Assembly: GCF_013911085.1 (NCBI RefSeq)
Contig: NZ_JACERN010000018.1
Location: 32,560 to 96,559, forward strand
DNA from: Aquitalea aquatica
GTDB taxonomy: Bacteria > Pseudomonadota > Gammaproteobacteria > Burkholderiales > Chromobacteriaceae
DNA: 64,000 bases
Reading direction: 5' to 3'
Of the stretch, positions 9,535-17,931 are shown in pieces (the first letter of the stretch is position 1; each line of letters opens with the position of its first letter). The position numbers were made by a program, and so were the translations under genes. The notes beneath the pieces are model-generated. The model saw only the letters and a program-made list of their open reading frames with translations, searched no databases and was not told where the DNA came from.

Positions 9535-10572
9535 GTGGCATTCAATAAAATCAGCCTGCTTACGGGGGTAATCGGCTGCCTGTTGTGTTGCCAGCTGGCC
9601 GTGGCCAAAGACGTGCTGCGAGTGCTCGCCTGGCCTGGCTATGCCGATCCGGACGTGGTGCATGCCTTCGAACAGCGCTTCCAGGTGAGCGTGGAAGTGA
9701 CTTTTGTCGACTCGGACGAGGCGCTATGGGCCAAGATGCATGCTTCCTCCGGACCGCATTTCGATGTGCTGGCCGCCAATACTGCCGAAATGCAGCGTTA
9801 TTTCGCCGCCGGCCTGCTCAAGCCGCTGGACCCGGCCTTGCTACCTAATACCCGGCGTCAGTTGCCGCGCTTTCGCAATCTGGCAGCCATTCCCGGCCTG
9901 CAGCAGCAAGGCCGGCTGTATGCCGTTCCCTTTACCTATTCCACCATGGGCATCATCTACGACCGGCGGCAGTTTCCCGTGCCGCCTGACACCATGAATG
10001 TGCTGTGGGACCCGCGTTATCGCCACAAGGTGCTCGACTTCAATAGCGGACAACATAATTTCTCGTTTACCGCGCTGGCCAGCGGCATTGGCCAGCCCTT
10101 TCGCTTGAGCGCGGCGCAGCAAGGCATGCTGGTGCAGCGGCTGATTGCACTGCGGCGCAATGTACTGACTTTTTACAGCCTGCCGGAAGAGGGGACGGAA
10201 TTGTTCATCCGCCACAAGATCGCGCTGATGTTTGGCAATTACGGCACCCAGCAGCTGAACTCGCTGCGCCAGGCGGGGGCCGATGTTGGCTATGCCATTC
10301 CGCGTGAAGGCGTGCTGGCCTGGCTGGACTGCTGGGCCATGACGGCGGCCAGCAGCAAGCCACGGCTGGCGCAGCAGTGGATCAACTACATGCTGGAGCC
10401 GGCAGTCAGCGCGCTGTTGCCGACACGGCAAGGGCTGGCCAATACCCTCAGCGCCAGCGACGAACTGAAACCCGGTGCCAAAGTGCTATGGCTGCAGCCC
10501 GTGGAAAATGCCGCGCAGCGTGAAGCGCTATGGCAAAAGATCTATTCCGGCGACCGGCCGGGGAGCTTCTGA
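9535..10572 (+). CDS. periplasmic polyamine-type solute-binding protein (PotD/PotF-like)
   Basis: 345 residues with an N-terminal export signal. Cleavage could occur after AVA at residue 24, or a lipobox VIGC ending at Cys15 could anchor it as a lipoprotein. The mature start VLRVLAWPGYADPDVVHAFE resembles the spermidine/putrescine-binding family, and later blocks (YAVPFTYSTMGIIYD, and the YAIPREG region) fit that fold. No permease or ATPase genes are adjacent. Instead the next gene, three bases downstream, encodes a membrane diguanylate cyclase, so I infer this protein acts as a ligand-sensing partner rather than in transport. The start is GTG at 9535; the upstream sequence is purine-rich. 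Confidence 0.82.
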   Translation: MAFNKISLLTGVIGCLLCCQLAVAKDVLRVLAWPGYADPDVVHAFEQRFQVSVEVTFVDSDEALWAKMHASSGPHFDVLAANTAEMQRYFAAGLLKPLDPALLPNTRRQLPRFRNLAAIPGLQQQGRLYAVPFTYSTMGIIYDRRQFPVPPDTMNVLWDPRYRHKVLDFNSGQHNFSFTALASGIGQPFRLSAAQQGMLVQRLIALRRNVLTFYSLPEEGTELFIRHKIALMFGNYGTQQLNSLRQAGADVGYAIPREGVLAWLDCWAMTAASSKPRLAQQWINYMLEPAVSALLPTRQGLANTLSASDELKPGAKVLWLQPVENAAQREALWQKIYSGDRPGSF

Positions 10573-10575
10573 ATC

Positions 10576-12300
10576 ATGCGCTCCGGTCTGTTGGTGAAAC
10601 TGGCGCTGCTACTGGCGGTATTCGGCATCCTGTCGTCCGGGATTACCGGCTACTACGCTTTCACTGCCAACCGCACCATGCTGGTGTCGGCGGCACAGGG
10701 GGATTTGCTGACGGCGGCGCGTGGGGTGAACCGTCGGCTGCAACAGGCCGAGGAAGAAGCTGCCGATGATGCCATGCTGCTGGCACGGCTGGTGCAGGTG
10801 GCCCAGGTGATCAACGGCCAGGGCGGTAGCCAGATGCAGCGGGCGCGCGACGAACTGGCGCAGGCATTTGCCGGCATGCTGGCGCTGCACCCCGAATACT
10901 TGCAGGTCAGGCTGATCGGTGCGGCGGACAACGGGCTGGAACTGGTCAGGGTAGACAGTAGCGGCGGGCTGACCCTGCGCGTGGATGGTGCGGATTTGCA
11001 GGAAAAAGGCCATTTCCCTTATGTGTTTGAAACCCTGGCCTTGCCGGCTGGGCAAATCTACCAGTCAGCCATCGGCATCAATCACGAGCGCGCCGCACAT
11101 GATGCCGAAGGCCGCCCCGGCATGATGGTGGCAACGCCGCTGCCGCGCAGCGACGGCCAGCCAGGTGGCCTGCTGGTGATCAATCTCGATCTGGAGCGGC
11201 TGCTGGGGCAGCTGCGTGCCGATTTGCCCAAGGGCTATCAGCTGTACATGGCCAACCGCTGGGGTGATTTTCTGGTCCACCCCGACCCGGCGCAAACCTT
11301 CGGCTTTGAGCAGGGCCGCCGCATCCTGATGCAGGACAGCTTTGCCGCTACCCAGCCCTTGTTTGAGCGCAAGCTCAACAATCTGGCGCTGAGCGGGCTG
11401 GAGCAGCCACAGCAGGCCGCCGAGCGGGTCATGGCTTTCGTGCGTCAGCCAGTGGGGCTGGGCAATCGGGATGATTTCGTGGTGACCGGCCTGGTACAGC
11501 CGCTGGATGCGGTGCTGGAAAGCGCCGTGCCGCTGGGGCAGCGCATCATCCACATGGTACTGGCCTTCAGCGCCATCGCCATTTTGCTGGCCGTGGTGTT
11601 CGCTCGTGCCTTGTTGCGGCCCATCAATACCCTGGCGCAGGCTGCCAGCAGTTTTTCCGATACCCAGCTGCAGCAGGTGCTGCCAGTGGAGCGCAATGAT
11701 GAAATCGGCGTGCTGGCGCGCAATTTCGACCGCATGCAGCGACAGATCAACAGCCATATGGCCAGCTTGTACGACAATCAGCGTGAGCTGAGCTATCTGG
11801 CGCACCATGACAGCCTGACCGGGCTGGCCAACCGGGCCTTGTTCTTCCAGCGGCTGGAGCAGTTATTGCAGCTGTCACAACGCAATGGCGCACCGTTTGC
11901 CGTGCTGTTTGTCGATCTGGACCATTTCAAAGAAGTGAATGACCTGCATGGTCATGCCATCGGTGACCAGGTATTGCAGATTGTCGCCCGCCGCTTGCTG
12001 CATACCGTGCGTGGCAGCGATATGGTGGCGCGCATGGGCGGCGATGAATACCTGATCCTGCTGCAGGGTAACTTCACCGATGCAGCGCTGGCCGAACTGA
12101 TGAACAAGCTGCGGCAGAGCATAGGCGAAGCCATGACCGTGTCCGGGCAGCGACTGGAGGTGGGGGCCAGCATTGGCTACAGCCTGTATCCGCGTGATGG
12201 CACCACGGCTGAGCAACTGGTCAACGAGGCGGATCATGCCATGTACCATGTCAAGGCCGGCATGCGCGGCGGCGAAGCCAACTCCCTGTCCTGCCGCTAG
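10576..12300 (+). CDS. membrane diguanylate cyclase with periplasmic Cache-type sensor and GGDEY signature
   Basis: 574 residues. A first membrane helix (about 7-28), a large periplasmic region resembling a double Cache sensor, a second helix near 325-345, a HAMP stretch, and a C-terminal GGDEF domain from about 405. The signature reads GGDEY at 488-492, and the inhibitory RGSD motif is present nine residues earlier. FVDLDHFKEVND and the C-terminal ADHAMYHVK are normal for active cyclases. The final Tyr is a conservative change from Phe, so activity is likely but untested. It is translated three bases after the binding-protein gene, which suggests a two-protein sensor regulating c-di-GMP. No EAL domain is present. 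Confidence 0.88.
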   Translation: MRSGLLVKLALLLAVFGILSSGITGYYAFTANRTMLVSAAQGDLLTAARGVNRRLQQAEEEAADDAMLLARLVQVAQVINGQGGSQMQRARDELAQAFAGMLALHPEYLQVRLIGAADNGLELVRVDSSGGLTLRVDGADLQEKGHFPYVFETLALPAGQIYQSAIGINHERAAHDAEGRPGMMVATPLPRSDGQPGGLLVINLDLERLLGQLRADLPKGYQLYMANRWGDFLVHPDPAQTFGFEQGRRILMQDSFAATQPLFERKLNNLALSGLEQPQQAAERVMAFVRQPVGLGNRDDFVVTGLVQPLDAVLESAVPLGQRIIHMVLAFSAIAILLAVVFARALLRPINTLAQAASSFSDTQLQQVLPVERNDEIGVLARNFDRMQRQINSHMASLYDNQRELSYLAHHDSLTGLANRALFFQRLEQLLQLSQRNGAPFAVLFVDLDHFKEVNDLHGHAIGDQVLQIVARRLLHTVRGSDMVARMGGDEYLILLQGNFTDAALAELMNKLRQSIGEAMTVSGQRLEVGASIGYSLYPRDGTTAEQLVNEADHAMYHVKAGMRGGEANSLSCR

Positions 12301-12406
12301 GCTATGCTGCATGAAGGCCTGTCCTGCGGTGCGCGGATTTTCACGCCTTGCATCGATCCAACACGCGCCGCCGTAAACAAGTTCTTACACTTCCGGGAAG
12401 ATGCCG

Positions 12407-13327
12407 ATGAACAGAGCGACTTCCGCACGCCAACGCCAGCCCAAGCAGGCCAGTCCACAGCAGCCACCGATGGCGGCCATTTGTCTGCCACAGCTGCTGG
12501 CAACACTGCACAACGCCTGCCGCCAGTCAGCGGAGCAGCATGGCCTGGCCTGGCTGCTGGACACTGATGCGGCTCTGGCTCCGTCCTTGCTGCTGCACCC
12601 ACTCGCCTTGCCCCAGCTATTGCAGCAACTGTTGGGTGCCAGCATCCGTTACACCCGCAAGGGCGGCATTCTGCTCCGGACGCAGCTGCTGGCACAGCAG
12701 CAGATGTTCCAGATCATCACCATAGAAATCATACATGAGGGGAGTCAGGAGGATGGCCCGGCGGCAGCGATGGCCGCGCTGTTGCAGCAGCCGGAGCGAG
12801 CACGCAAGGCCGGGCAGCCGGCCGGTGGCTGGCATAGTATCCGCCGACTGGCGCGGCTGAGTGCTGCCACCTTGCAGCTGGAGCAGGGTAGTGGGCAGGG
12901 CTGCCAGCTGATTGTGCAGCTACGTGCCGAAGTTGTCGAAGCTGGCCTGCCAGAGCATCCGCAGGCTGAATCGCTGCCAGTGCTGGATCACCGCGTGCTG
13001 CGCGTGCTGTATCAGGACGACTGGCCGCAGCAAAGAGCATTGCTGCAGGCATTTCTGCGCGACAAGCAGGCCGACCTGCATGCGCTGCTGCAAGCCTGGC
13101 ACACTGGCGACCTGCAGGCGCTGGGGCTGCTGGCCCACCGTATCAAGGGTGCCAGCCGCAACGTGGGAGCCGCTGCGCTGGCGCACGCTGCCGCACGGGT
13201 GGAGCAGGCCGCCCGTGGCCAGCATCACGCCAGTTTGCCTGCCTTGCTGCAGGCGCTGGAGCAGGCGCTGCAATCCTTCGCCAGCATGCTGCAGCGGGCG
13301 CAGGATGGACCGCTGATTAATATCTAA
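12407..13327 (+). CDS. Hpt phosphotransfer protein with degenerate kinase-like N-terminus
   Basis: About 306 residues. The C-terminal third is a histidine phosphotransfer domain with LAHRIKGASRNVG, whose HxxKG motif puts the phospho-His near residue 244. The N-terminal half looks like a worn GHKL ATPase: LLQQLLGASIRYTRKGGILL aligns in pattern with the N-box helix and first strands of histidine kinases, but the Asn of the N box and the G boxes are missing. I infer it cannot bind ATP and acts only as a phosphorelay intermediate. Start ATG 12407 is preceded by GGGAAG at a good distance; ATG 12401 in the same frame is an alternative. No receiver partner is adjacent. Confidence 0.65.
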   Translation: MNRATSARQRQPKQASPQQPPMAAICLPQLLATLHNACRQSAEQHGLAWLLDTDAALAPSLLLHPLALPQLLQQLLGASIRYTRKGGILLRTQLLAQQQMFQIITIEIIHEGSQEDGPAAAMAALLQQPERARKAGQPAGGWHSIRRLARLSAATLQLEQGSGQGCQLIVQLRAEVVEAGLPEHPQAESLPVLDHRVLRVLYQDDWPQQRALLQAFLRDKQADLHALLQAWHTGDLQALGLLAHRIKGASRNVGAAALAHAAARVEQAARGQHHASLPALLQALEQALQSFASMLQRAQDGPLINI

Positions 13328-13476
13328 TCCCGGCTCAGGCATGGCGCAATGCAGCGTAAGGCCCTAAAATAATCTGACAATTCCTAAGAGCGTGTCCACG
13401 ATCGCGCCATGCCGCCTCATCCATGCGGCAGATCGTGTACAGCTTCTAACAGCCCACTACGCTGGAGAAACCTCTC

Positions 13477-15003
13477 ATGGCCGTTATCCGTCAGGATGAT
13501 TTCATTCAAAGCATCGCCGATGCTTTCCAATACATCAGCTGCTACCACCCCAAGGACTACATCGACGCGCTGTATCAGGCTTATCTGCACGAAGAAAGCC
13601 CGGCGGCCAAGGACGCCATGGCGCAGATACTGATCAACAGCCGCATGTGCGCGGAAGGCCGTCGCCCGATCTGCCAGGATACCGGCATTGCCGTGGTGTT
13701 CCTGAAAGTGGGCATGAACGTGCAGTGGGATGCCACCCTGTCGGTACAGGAAATGGTCAACGAAGGCGTACGCCGCGCCTATAACAACCCGGACAACAAG
13801 CTGCGCGCTTCCGTGCTGCTGGATCCGGCTGGCAAGCGTCAGAACAGCAAGGACAACACCCCGGCCGTGGTGCACTTCGAAATCGTTGAAGGCGACGGTG
13901 TGGAAGTGACCTGTGCGGCCAAGGGCGGTGGCTCGGAGAACAAGTCCAAGTTCTACGCGCTGAACCCGTCCGACAGCATCGTCGACTGGGTGATCAACAC
14001 CGTGCCCACCATGGGCGCCGGCTGGTGTCCGCCGGGCATCCTGGGCATCGGCATTGGCGGTACCCCGGAAAAAGCCATGCTGCTGGCCAAGGAAAGCCTG
14101 ATGTCGCACGTGGACATCCACGAACTGAAGGCCAAGGCCGCCAGCGGTGCCGAGCTGTCCCGCGTGGAAGAGCTGCGCCTGGAAATCTTTGAAAAAGTGA
14201 ACGCGTTGGGTATTGGTGCCCAGGGCCTGGGCGGCCTCACCACCGTGCTGGACGTGAAGATTCTGGACTACCCCACCCACGCCGCCAGCCTGCCGGTAGC
14301 GATGATCCCCAACTGCGCCGCCACCCGTCACATCCATTTCCATCTGGATGGCAGCGGCCCAGCTCATCTGGCCACGCCCAGCCTGGAAGACTGGCCGGAA
14401 ATCACCTACGACACCAGCAACGGCAAGCGTGTTGACCTGGACCAGATCACCAAGGAAGAAGTGGCCAGCTGGCAGCCGGGCGATGTGCTGCTGCTCAACG
14501 GCAAGATCCTTACTGGCCGTGATGCCGCGCACAAGCGCATGGTGGACATGCTGAACAAGGGCGAGGCGCTGCCAGTGGACTTCACCAACCGCTTCATCTA
14601 CTACGTGGGCCCGGTTGATCCGGTACGTGACGAAGTGGTTGGCCCGGCTGGCCCTACCACCGCCACCCGCATGGACAAGTTCACCCGCCAGATGCTGGAA
14701 CAGACCGGCTTGCTCGGCATGATCGGCAAGGCCGAGCGTGGCCCGGCAGCCATCGAAGCCATCAAGGACAACAAGGCTGTCTACCTGATGGCAGTGGGCG
14801 GTTCGGCCTACCTGGTGTCCAAGGCCATCAAGGCCTCCAAGGTGGTGGGTTTTGCCGACCTGGGCATGGAAGCCATTTACGAGTTCGAAGTAAAAGACAT
14901 GCCGGTGACGGTAGCGGTCGATTCCAACGGTATCTCGGTACACAATACCGGCCCGGCGGAATGGCGCGTCAAGATCGGCAAGATTCCGGTCAACAAGGCC
15001 TGA
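13477..15003 (+). CDS. class I (iron-sulfur) fumarate hydratase
   Basis: 508 residues, the length of fused class I fumarases, which interconvert fumarate and malate in the TCA cycle using an oxygen-sensitive [4Fe-4S] cluster. The N-terminal alpha part has PICQDTGIAVVF with the first cluster Cys and, further on, CAAKGGGSENKSK and GAGWCPPGILGIGIGGT with the remaining Cys. The beta part has GPTTATRMDKFT and a C-terminal region typical of the family. GGAG precedes the ATG by a suitable spacing, and an intrinsic terminator follows within 60 bases, so it is a single-gene transcript. Confidence 0.95.
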   Translation: MAVIRQDDFIQSIADAFQYISCYHPKDYIDALYQAYLHEESPAAKDAMAQILINSRMCAEGRRPICQDTGIAVVFLKVGMNVQWDATLSVQEMVNEGVRRAYNNPDNKLRASVLLDPAGKRQNSKDNTPAVVHFEIVEGDGVEVTCAAKGGGSENKSKFYALNPSDSIVDWVINTVPTMGAGWCPPGILGIGIGGTPEKAMLLAKESLMSHVDIHELKAKAASGAELSRVEELRLEIFEKVNALGIGAQGLGGLTTVLDVKILDYPTHAASLPVAMIPNCAATRHIHFHLDGSGPAHLATPSLEDWPEITYDTSNGKRVDLDQITKEEVASWQPGDVLLLNGKILTGRDAAHKRMVDMLNKGEALPVDFTNRFIYYVGPVDPVRDEVVGPAGPTTATRMDKFTRQMLEQTGLLGMIGKAERGPAAIEAIKDNKAVYLMAVGGSAYLVSKAIKASKVVGFADLGMEAIYEFEVKDMPVTVAVDSNGISVHNTGPAEWRVKIGKIPVNKA

Positions 15004-15032
15004 GTCTGAGCTGCAGCTTGCTGTAAGCAGAA

Positions 15033-15056
15033 ACCCGCCATTCGGCGGGTTTTTTC
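15033..15056 (+). terminator. intrinsic terminator of fumarase
   Basis: ACCCGCC and GGCGGGT form a 7-bp GC-rich stem around a 4-base loop, followed by six T, thirty bases after the stop codon. Confidence 0.85.
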
Positions 15057-15079
15057 ATTGGCGGGCAGCTTGGGGTGCA

Positions 15080-15607
15080 CTAGGCCAGTGCTTGGGCCGC
15101 CGTTGGCAGGGCCACACGGATGGACAGGGCATTGAGCGCAATGGCGTGCAGCATCTGGTCCACCGTGCTGCAGCAATCGGCCAGCACCGCCACCTCATAG
15201 TTGTCGGCCGTACGCGACAGGGCGGTATGGGTCACGCAGTTCTGCGTCATCATGCCGCACAGCAGCAGCTGGCGGCTGCCCAGCCCGTCCAGTGTTGCCT
15301 GCAATGTGGTCTGATAAAAGCTGTCAGCGGCCTGTTTTACTACTATCGGTGCTTGCGGCGCGGCGGCCAGAATGCGCGGGTGAATCGCCACGCCCTCGCT
15401 GCCGGCATTGAAGAAGGGGGCAATGCCCTTGCTGCTGTCGGCCACGTGCTGCACCAGGATCACCGGCATGCCCAGTGCCTTGGCCCGTTCGATGGCCGCC
15501 ACACAGTTATCCAGTACGGTTTCGGTATTCCACAGCGGATATTTGCCGCCAGGAAAATAGTCGTTTTGCAGATCGATCACGATCAGTGCGCTGTTTTGTG
15601 CGGTCAT
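15080..15607 (-). CDS. isochorismatase-family cysteine hydrolase
   Basis: About 175 residues. The catalytic triad of the family is visible: Asp12 in IVIDLQNDYF, Lys91 in IVVKQAADSF, and Cys124 in GMMTQNCVTHT. The protein is cytoplasmic with no signal. Family members hydrolyse nicotinamide, isochorismate, carbamoyl or related amides and imides, and nothing here identifies the substrate. I chose ATG 15607 because GGAG lies seven bases ahead of it; ATG 15613 is in frame but too close. It is divergent from the GlxA-type regulator, whose target genes often include such hydrolases, so a regulatory link is possible. Confidence 0.85.
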   Translation of the reverse strand: MTAQNSALIVIDLQNDYFPGGKYPLWNTETVLDNCVAAIERAKALGMPVILVQHVADSSKGIAPFFNAGSEGVAIHPRILAAAPQAPIVVKQAADSFYQTTLQATLDGLGSRQLLLCGMMTQNCVTHTALSRTADNYEVAVLADCCSTVDQMLHAIALNALSIRVALPTAAQALA

Positions 15608-15731
15608 GTGCATGCTCCGGTTTTGGCTGGTCAGGCGCTCATTATCAGCACAGCGGGCAGGCGGCCATAGTGGCCCGATTGCCAGAATACGTTAAGATCA
15701 GGCCAATCCTGTTTCGCTCCGGAATCCTGCC

Positions 15732-16673
15732 ATGTCCGCTCCCGTCATTGCTCTGGTCGCCTTTGCCCAGATCAGCCCCTTCCATCTGTCGGTGCCATGT
15801 GTGGTGTTTGGCGATAGCCATCCCGGCCTGCCGGCCTTCGACTTGCGGGTGTGTGCGGTGGAGCCTGGCTGCTTGCCCACCTCGGTTGGTTTCAGCATTA
15901 CTTGCGAGTACGGGCTGGAAGGTCTGGACGGGGCCGACATCATCATCCTGCCCAGCTGGCAGGCCGGTCGCCCGGTGCCACCCGCCTTGTTGCTGGCGCT
16001 GCAGCAGGCAGCGGCGCGTGGTGTGCAAATTGTCGGCCTGTGTCTGGGGGCGTATGTGCTGGCCGAGGCCGGCTTGCTGGATGGCCGTGCCGCCACCACG
16101 CACTGGGCCTATGCCGATGATTTCGCCCAACGTTATCCACAGGTGCGGCTGGACCCGGCGGTACTGTATGTAGAGGATGGCCAGATGCTGACCTCGGCCG
16201 GAACGGCCGCCGGGCTGGATTGCTGCCTGCATCTGCTACGCCAGCGCTACGGGGCAGAGCTGGCCAATGGCGTGGCGCGGCGGCTGGTGGTGCCGCCACA
16301 TCGTCAGGGCGGGCAGGCGCAGTTTATCGAGCAGCCACTGCCAGCTAGCGCTGGTGATTCGCGGCTGGCCGTACTGCTGGACTGGATCAGGGCCAATCTG
16401 GCCGAGCCGCACAGCCTGGATAGCCTGGCTGACAAGGCGGCGATGAGCCGGCGCAGCTTTACCCGGCATTTCCGTCAGCTCACCGGGCGTACGGTGAGCC
16501 AGTGGTTGCTGGACGAGCGCCTGCTGCTGAGCCAACGCCTGCTGGAAAGTGCCGATCACAATATTGAACAGATTGCCCAACTGGCAGGTTTTGGCTCGCC
16601 CGAGTCCTTGCGCCACCACTTCCGCCAACGCTATGCGGTATCGCCCAGCCAGTGGCGGCAGAGTTTTCAGTGA
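15732..16673 (+). CDS. GlxA-type transcriptional regulator: DJ-1/PfpI domain plus AraC DNA-binding domain
   Basis: 313 residues. Residues 1 to about 170 form a class I glutamine-amidotransferase-like (DJ-1/PfpI) sensor domain with GVQIVGLCLGAYVLAEAG carrying the nucleophile-elbow Cys. Residues about 215-313 hold two helix-turn-helix motifs of the AraC family (MSRRSFTRHFRQLTG, and FGSPESLRHHFRQRYAVSPS). Such regulators usually activate catabolic genes in response to small nitrogenous metabolites. It is divergent from the hydrolase gene with 124 bases between, and its stop overlaps the stop of the convergent LysR gene by seven bases. Confidence 0.88.
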   Translation: MSAPVIALVAFAQISPFHLSVPCVVFGDSHPGLPAFDLRVCAVEPGCLPTSVGFSITCEYGLEGLDGADIIILPSWQAGRPVPPALLLALQQAAARGVQIVGLCLGAYVLAEAGLLDGRAATTHWAYADDFAQRYPQVRLDPAVLYVEDGQMLTSAGTAAGLDCCLHLLRQRYGAELANGVARRLVVPPHRQGGQAQFIEQPLPASAGDSRLAVLLDWIRANLAEPHSLDSLADKAAMSRRSFTRHFRQLTGRTVSQWLLDERLLLSQRLLESADHNIEQIAQLAGFGSPESLRHHFRQRYAVSPSQWRQSFQ

Positions 16674-17590
16674 AGGGATGATGCTGCGGCGGGCTGGTCC
16701 CACGGCGGGGTGGGGGCAAAGCGCTGCTGCAGGAAGTCCAGCAGGGTGCGCATGGCCAGCGGCAACTGGCGACGCGAAGGGTAGAGCGCATAAATGCCCA
16801 TGCTGGTGGGTTGCCAGTCTGGCAGCAGCGCCACCAGCTCGCCGCTTTGCAGTAGCGGCTTGACCAGATAATAGGGCTGCATGGCCAGGCCGGCACCGTG
16901 GCGGCAGGCCTGCAGCAGTGCGACGGCTTCATTGGCGCTCAGACGGCCATGCACCTTGACCACGGCTTCCTCCGCGCCCCGGCGCAAGCGCCATTCGCTG
17001 CGGCCAAACTGGCTGTAGCTCAGACAGTGATGCTGGCCCAGATCGACTGGCTGCAGTGGCTGGCCGTGGCGTGCCAGATAAACCGGAGCCGCGACAATGA
17101 CTGAATGGCAATCAGCCAGCCGGCGAGCGATCAGGCCCGGTTCCGGGTCATTGGTGATGCGGATGGCCAGGTCTATGCCTTCCTCGATCAGGTTGACCGC
17201 ACGATCCCCCAGTTGCAGGTCGATGCGAATCTGCTGGTGTTCGGCCAGAAAATCGCTGATGGCTGGAGCCAGCTGGGCCATGCCGAAGGACATGCTGGTG
17301 GTGATGCGCAACTGGCCGCGCAACTGGCCATCGCGCAGGCCCACTTCTTCGCGGGTTTCTGCCGCCAGCTCCAGCATTTGCTGACAGCGGGCCAGACAGC
17401 TGGTACCGGCATCGGTCAGCGTCACCTTGCGGGTGGAGCGCTGCAGCAGGCGCGCGCCCAGCCAGTCTTCCAGTTCGGCGATATAGCGCGTCACCATGGC
17501 GCGGCTCAGGTCCAGCTCTTCGCTGGCGGCGGTAAAGCTGCCACGGCGGGCTACTTCAACAAATACCTGCATGGCAATCAGGCGGTCCAT
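16667..17590 (-). CDS. LysR-family transcriptional regulator
   Basis: 307 residues. The N-terminal winged helix-turn-helix (residues about 1-60) shows FVEVARRGSFTAASEELDLS and the recognition region RTRY-type sequence MVTRYIAELEDWLGARLL, followed by RSTRKVTLTDAG. The rest is the periplasmic-binding-like effector domain, with family blocks such as GQLRGQLRITTSMSFG. CAAGGAAAG precedes the start. No obvious divergent target gene lies upstream, since the next gene begins over 300 bases away on the other strand. The resemblance is to the CrgA/AaeR-like subgroup; the ligand is unknown. Confidence 0.9.
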   Translation of the reverse strand: MDRLIAMQVFVEVARRGSFTAASEELDLSRAMVTRYIAELEDWLGARLLQRSTRKVTLTDAGTSCLARCQQMLELAAETREEVGLRDGQLRGQLRITTSMSFGMAQLAPAISDFLAEHQQIRIDLQLGDRAVNLIEEGIDLAIRITNDPEPGLIARRLADCHSVIVAAPVYLARHGQPLQPVDLGQHHCLSYSQFGRSEWRLRRGAEEAVVKVHGRLSANEAVALLQACRHGAGLAMQPYYLVKPLLQSGELVALLPDWQPTSMGIYALYPSRRQLPLAMRTLLDFLQQRFAPTPPWDQPAAASSLH

Positions 17591-17931
17591 GGCTTTCCTT
17601 GTTTGTTTGCGCTGCCAGTGCTATCGGTTTGCCGCGGTGTTGCACCGCCAAGCCGGAAGATAAAAAAGCGGTAAGCAGCCAGTTTTGAGCCATGCCTGCC
17701 AAGCTGGGTGGCAATTAGCTCATTTGTCATCAAATATTGGCCCTGCGGCTGCGCTGACGGCTTGCCTGTAGGCATTTCCGTTATACTGCCGGCAAGCAGG
17801 CTGCTCATCGCGTGGCAGCGCTGCCGTTTCAGCATCGTGTCGCTATTCAGACCCATACGGTACGCACTGGATCGCACCATGTCTAATCTCGAATGGATGC
17901 CAGGCTTCACCTTGTTGACGAGGAAGACGCC
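17591..17931. other. divergent intergenic region, LysR gene / diguanylate cyclase gene
   Basis: About 340 bases between divergent starts. It must hold both promoters. No RNA gene, clear operator or strong -35/-10 pair stands out to me. Confidence 0.4.

Noticed and set aside
13417..14943. 508-codon open frame on the minus strand opposite fumarase
   Set aside because: Antisense shadow of a GC-rich gene; the plus strand has clear fumarase motifs, while this frame has no recognisable content or ribosome site.
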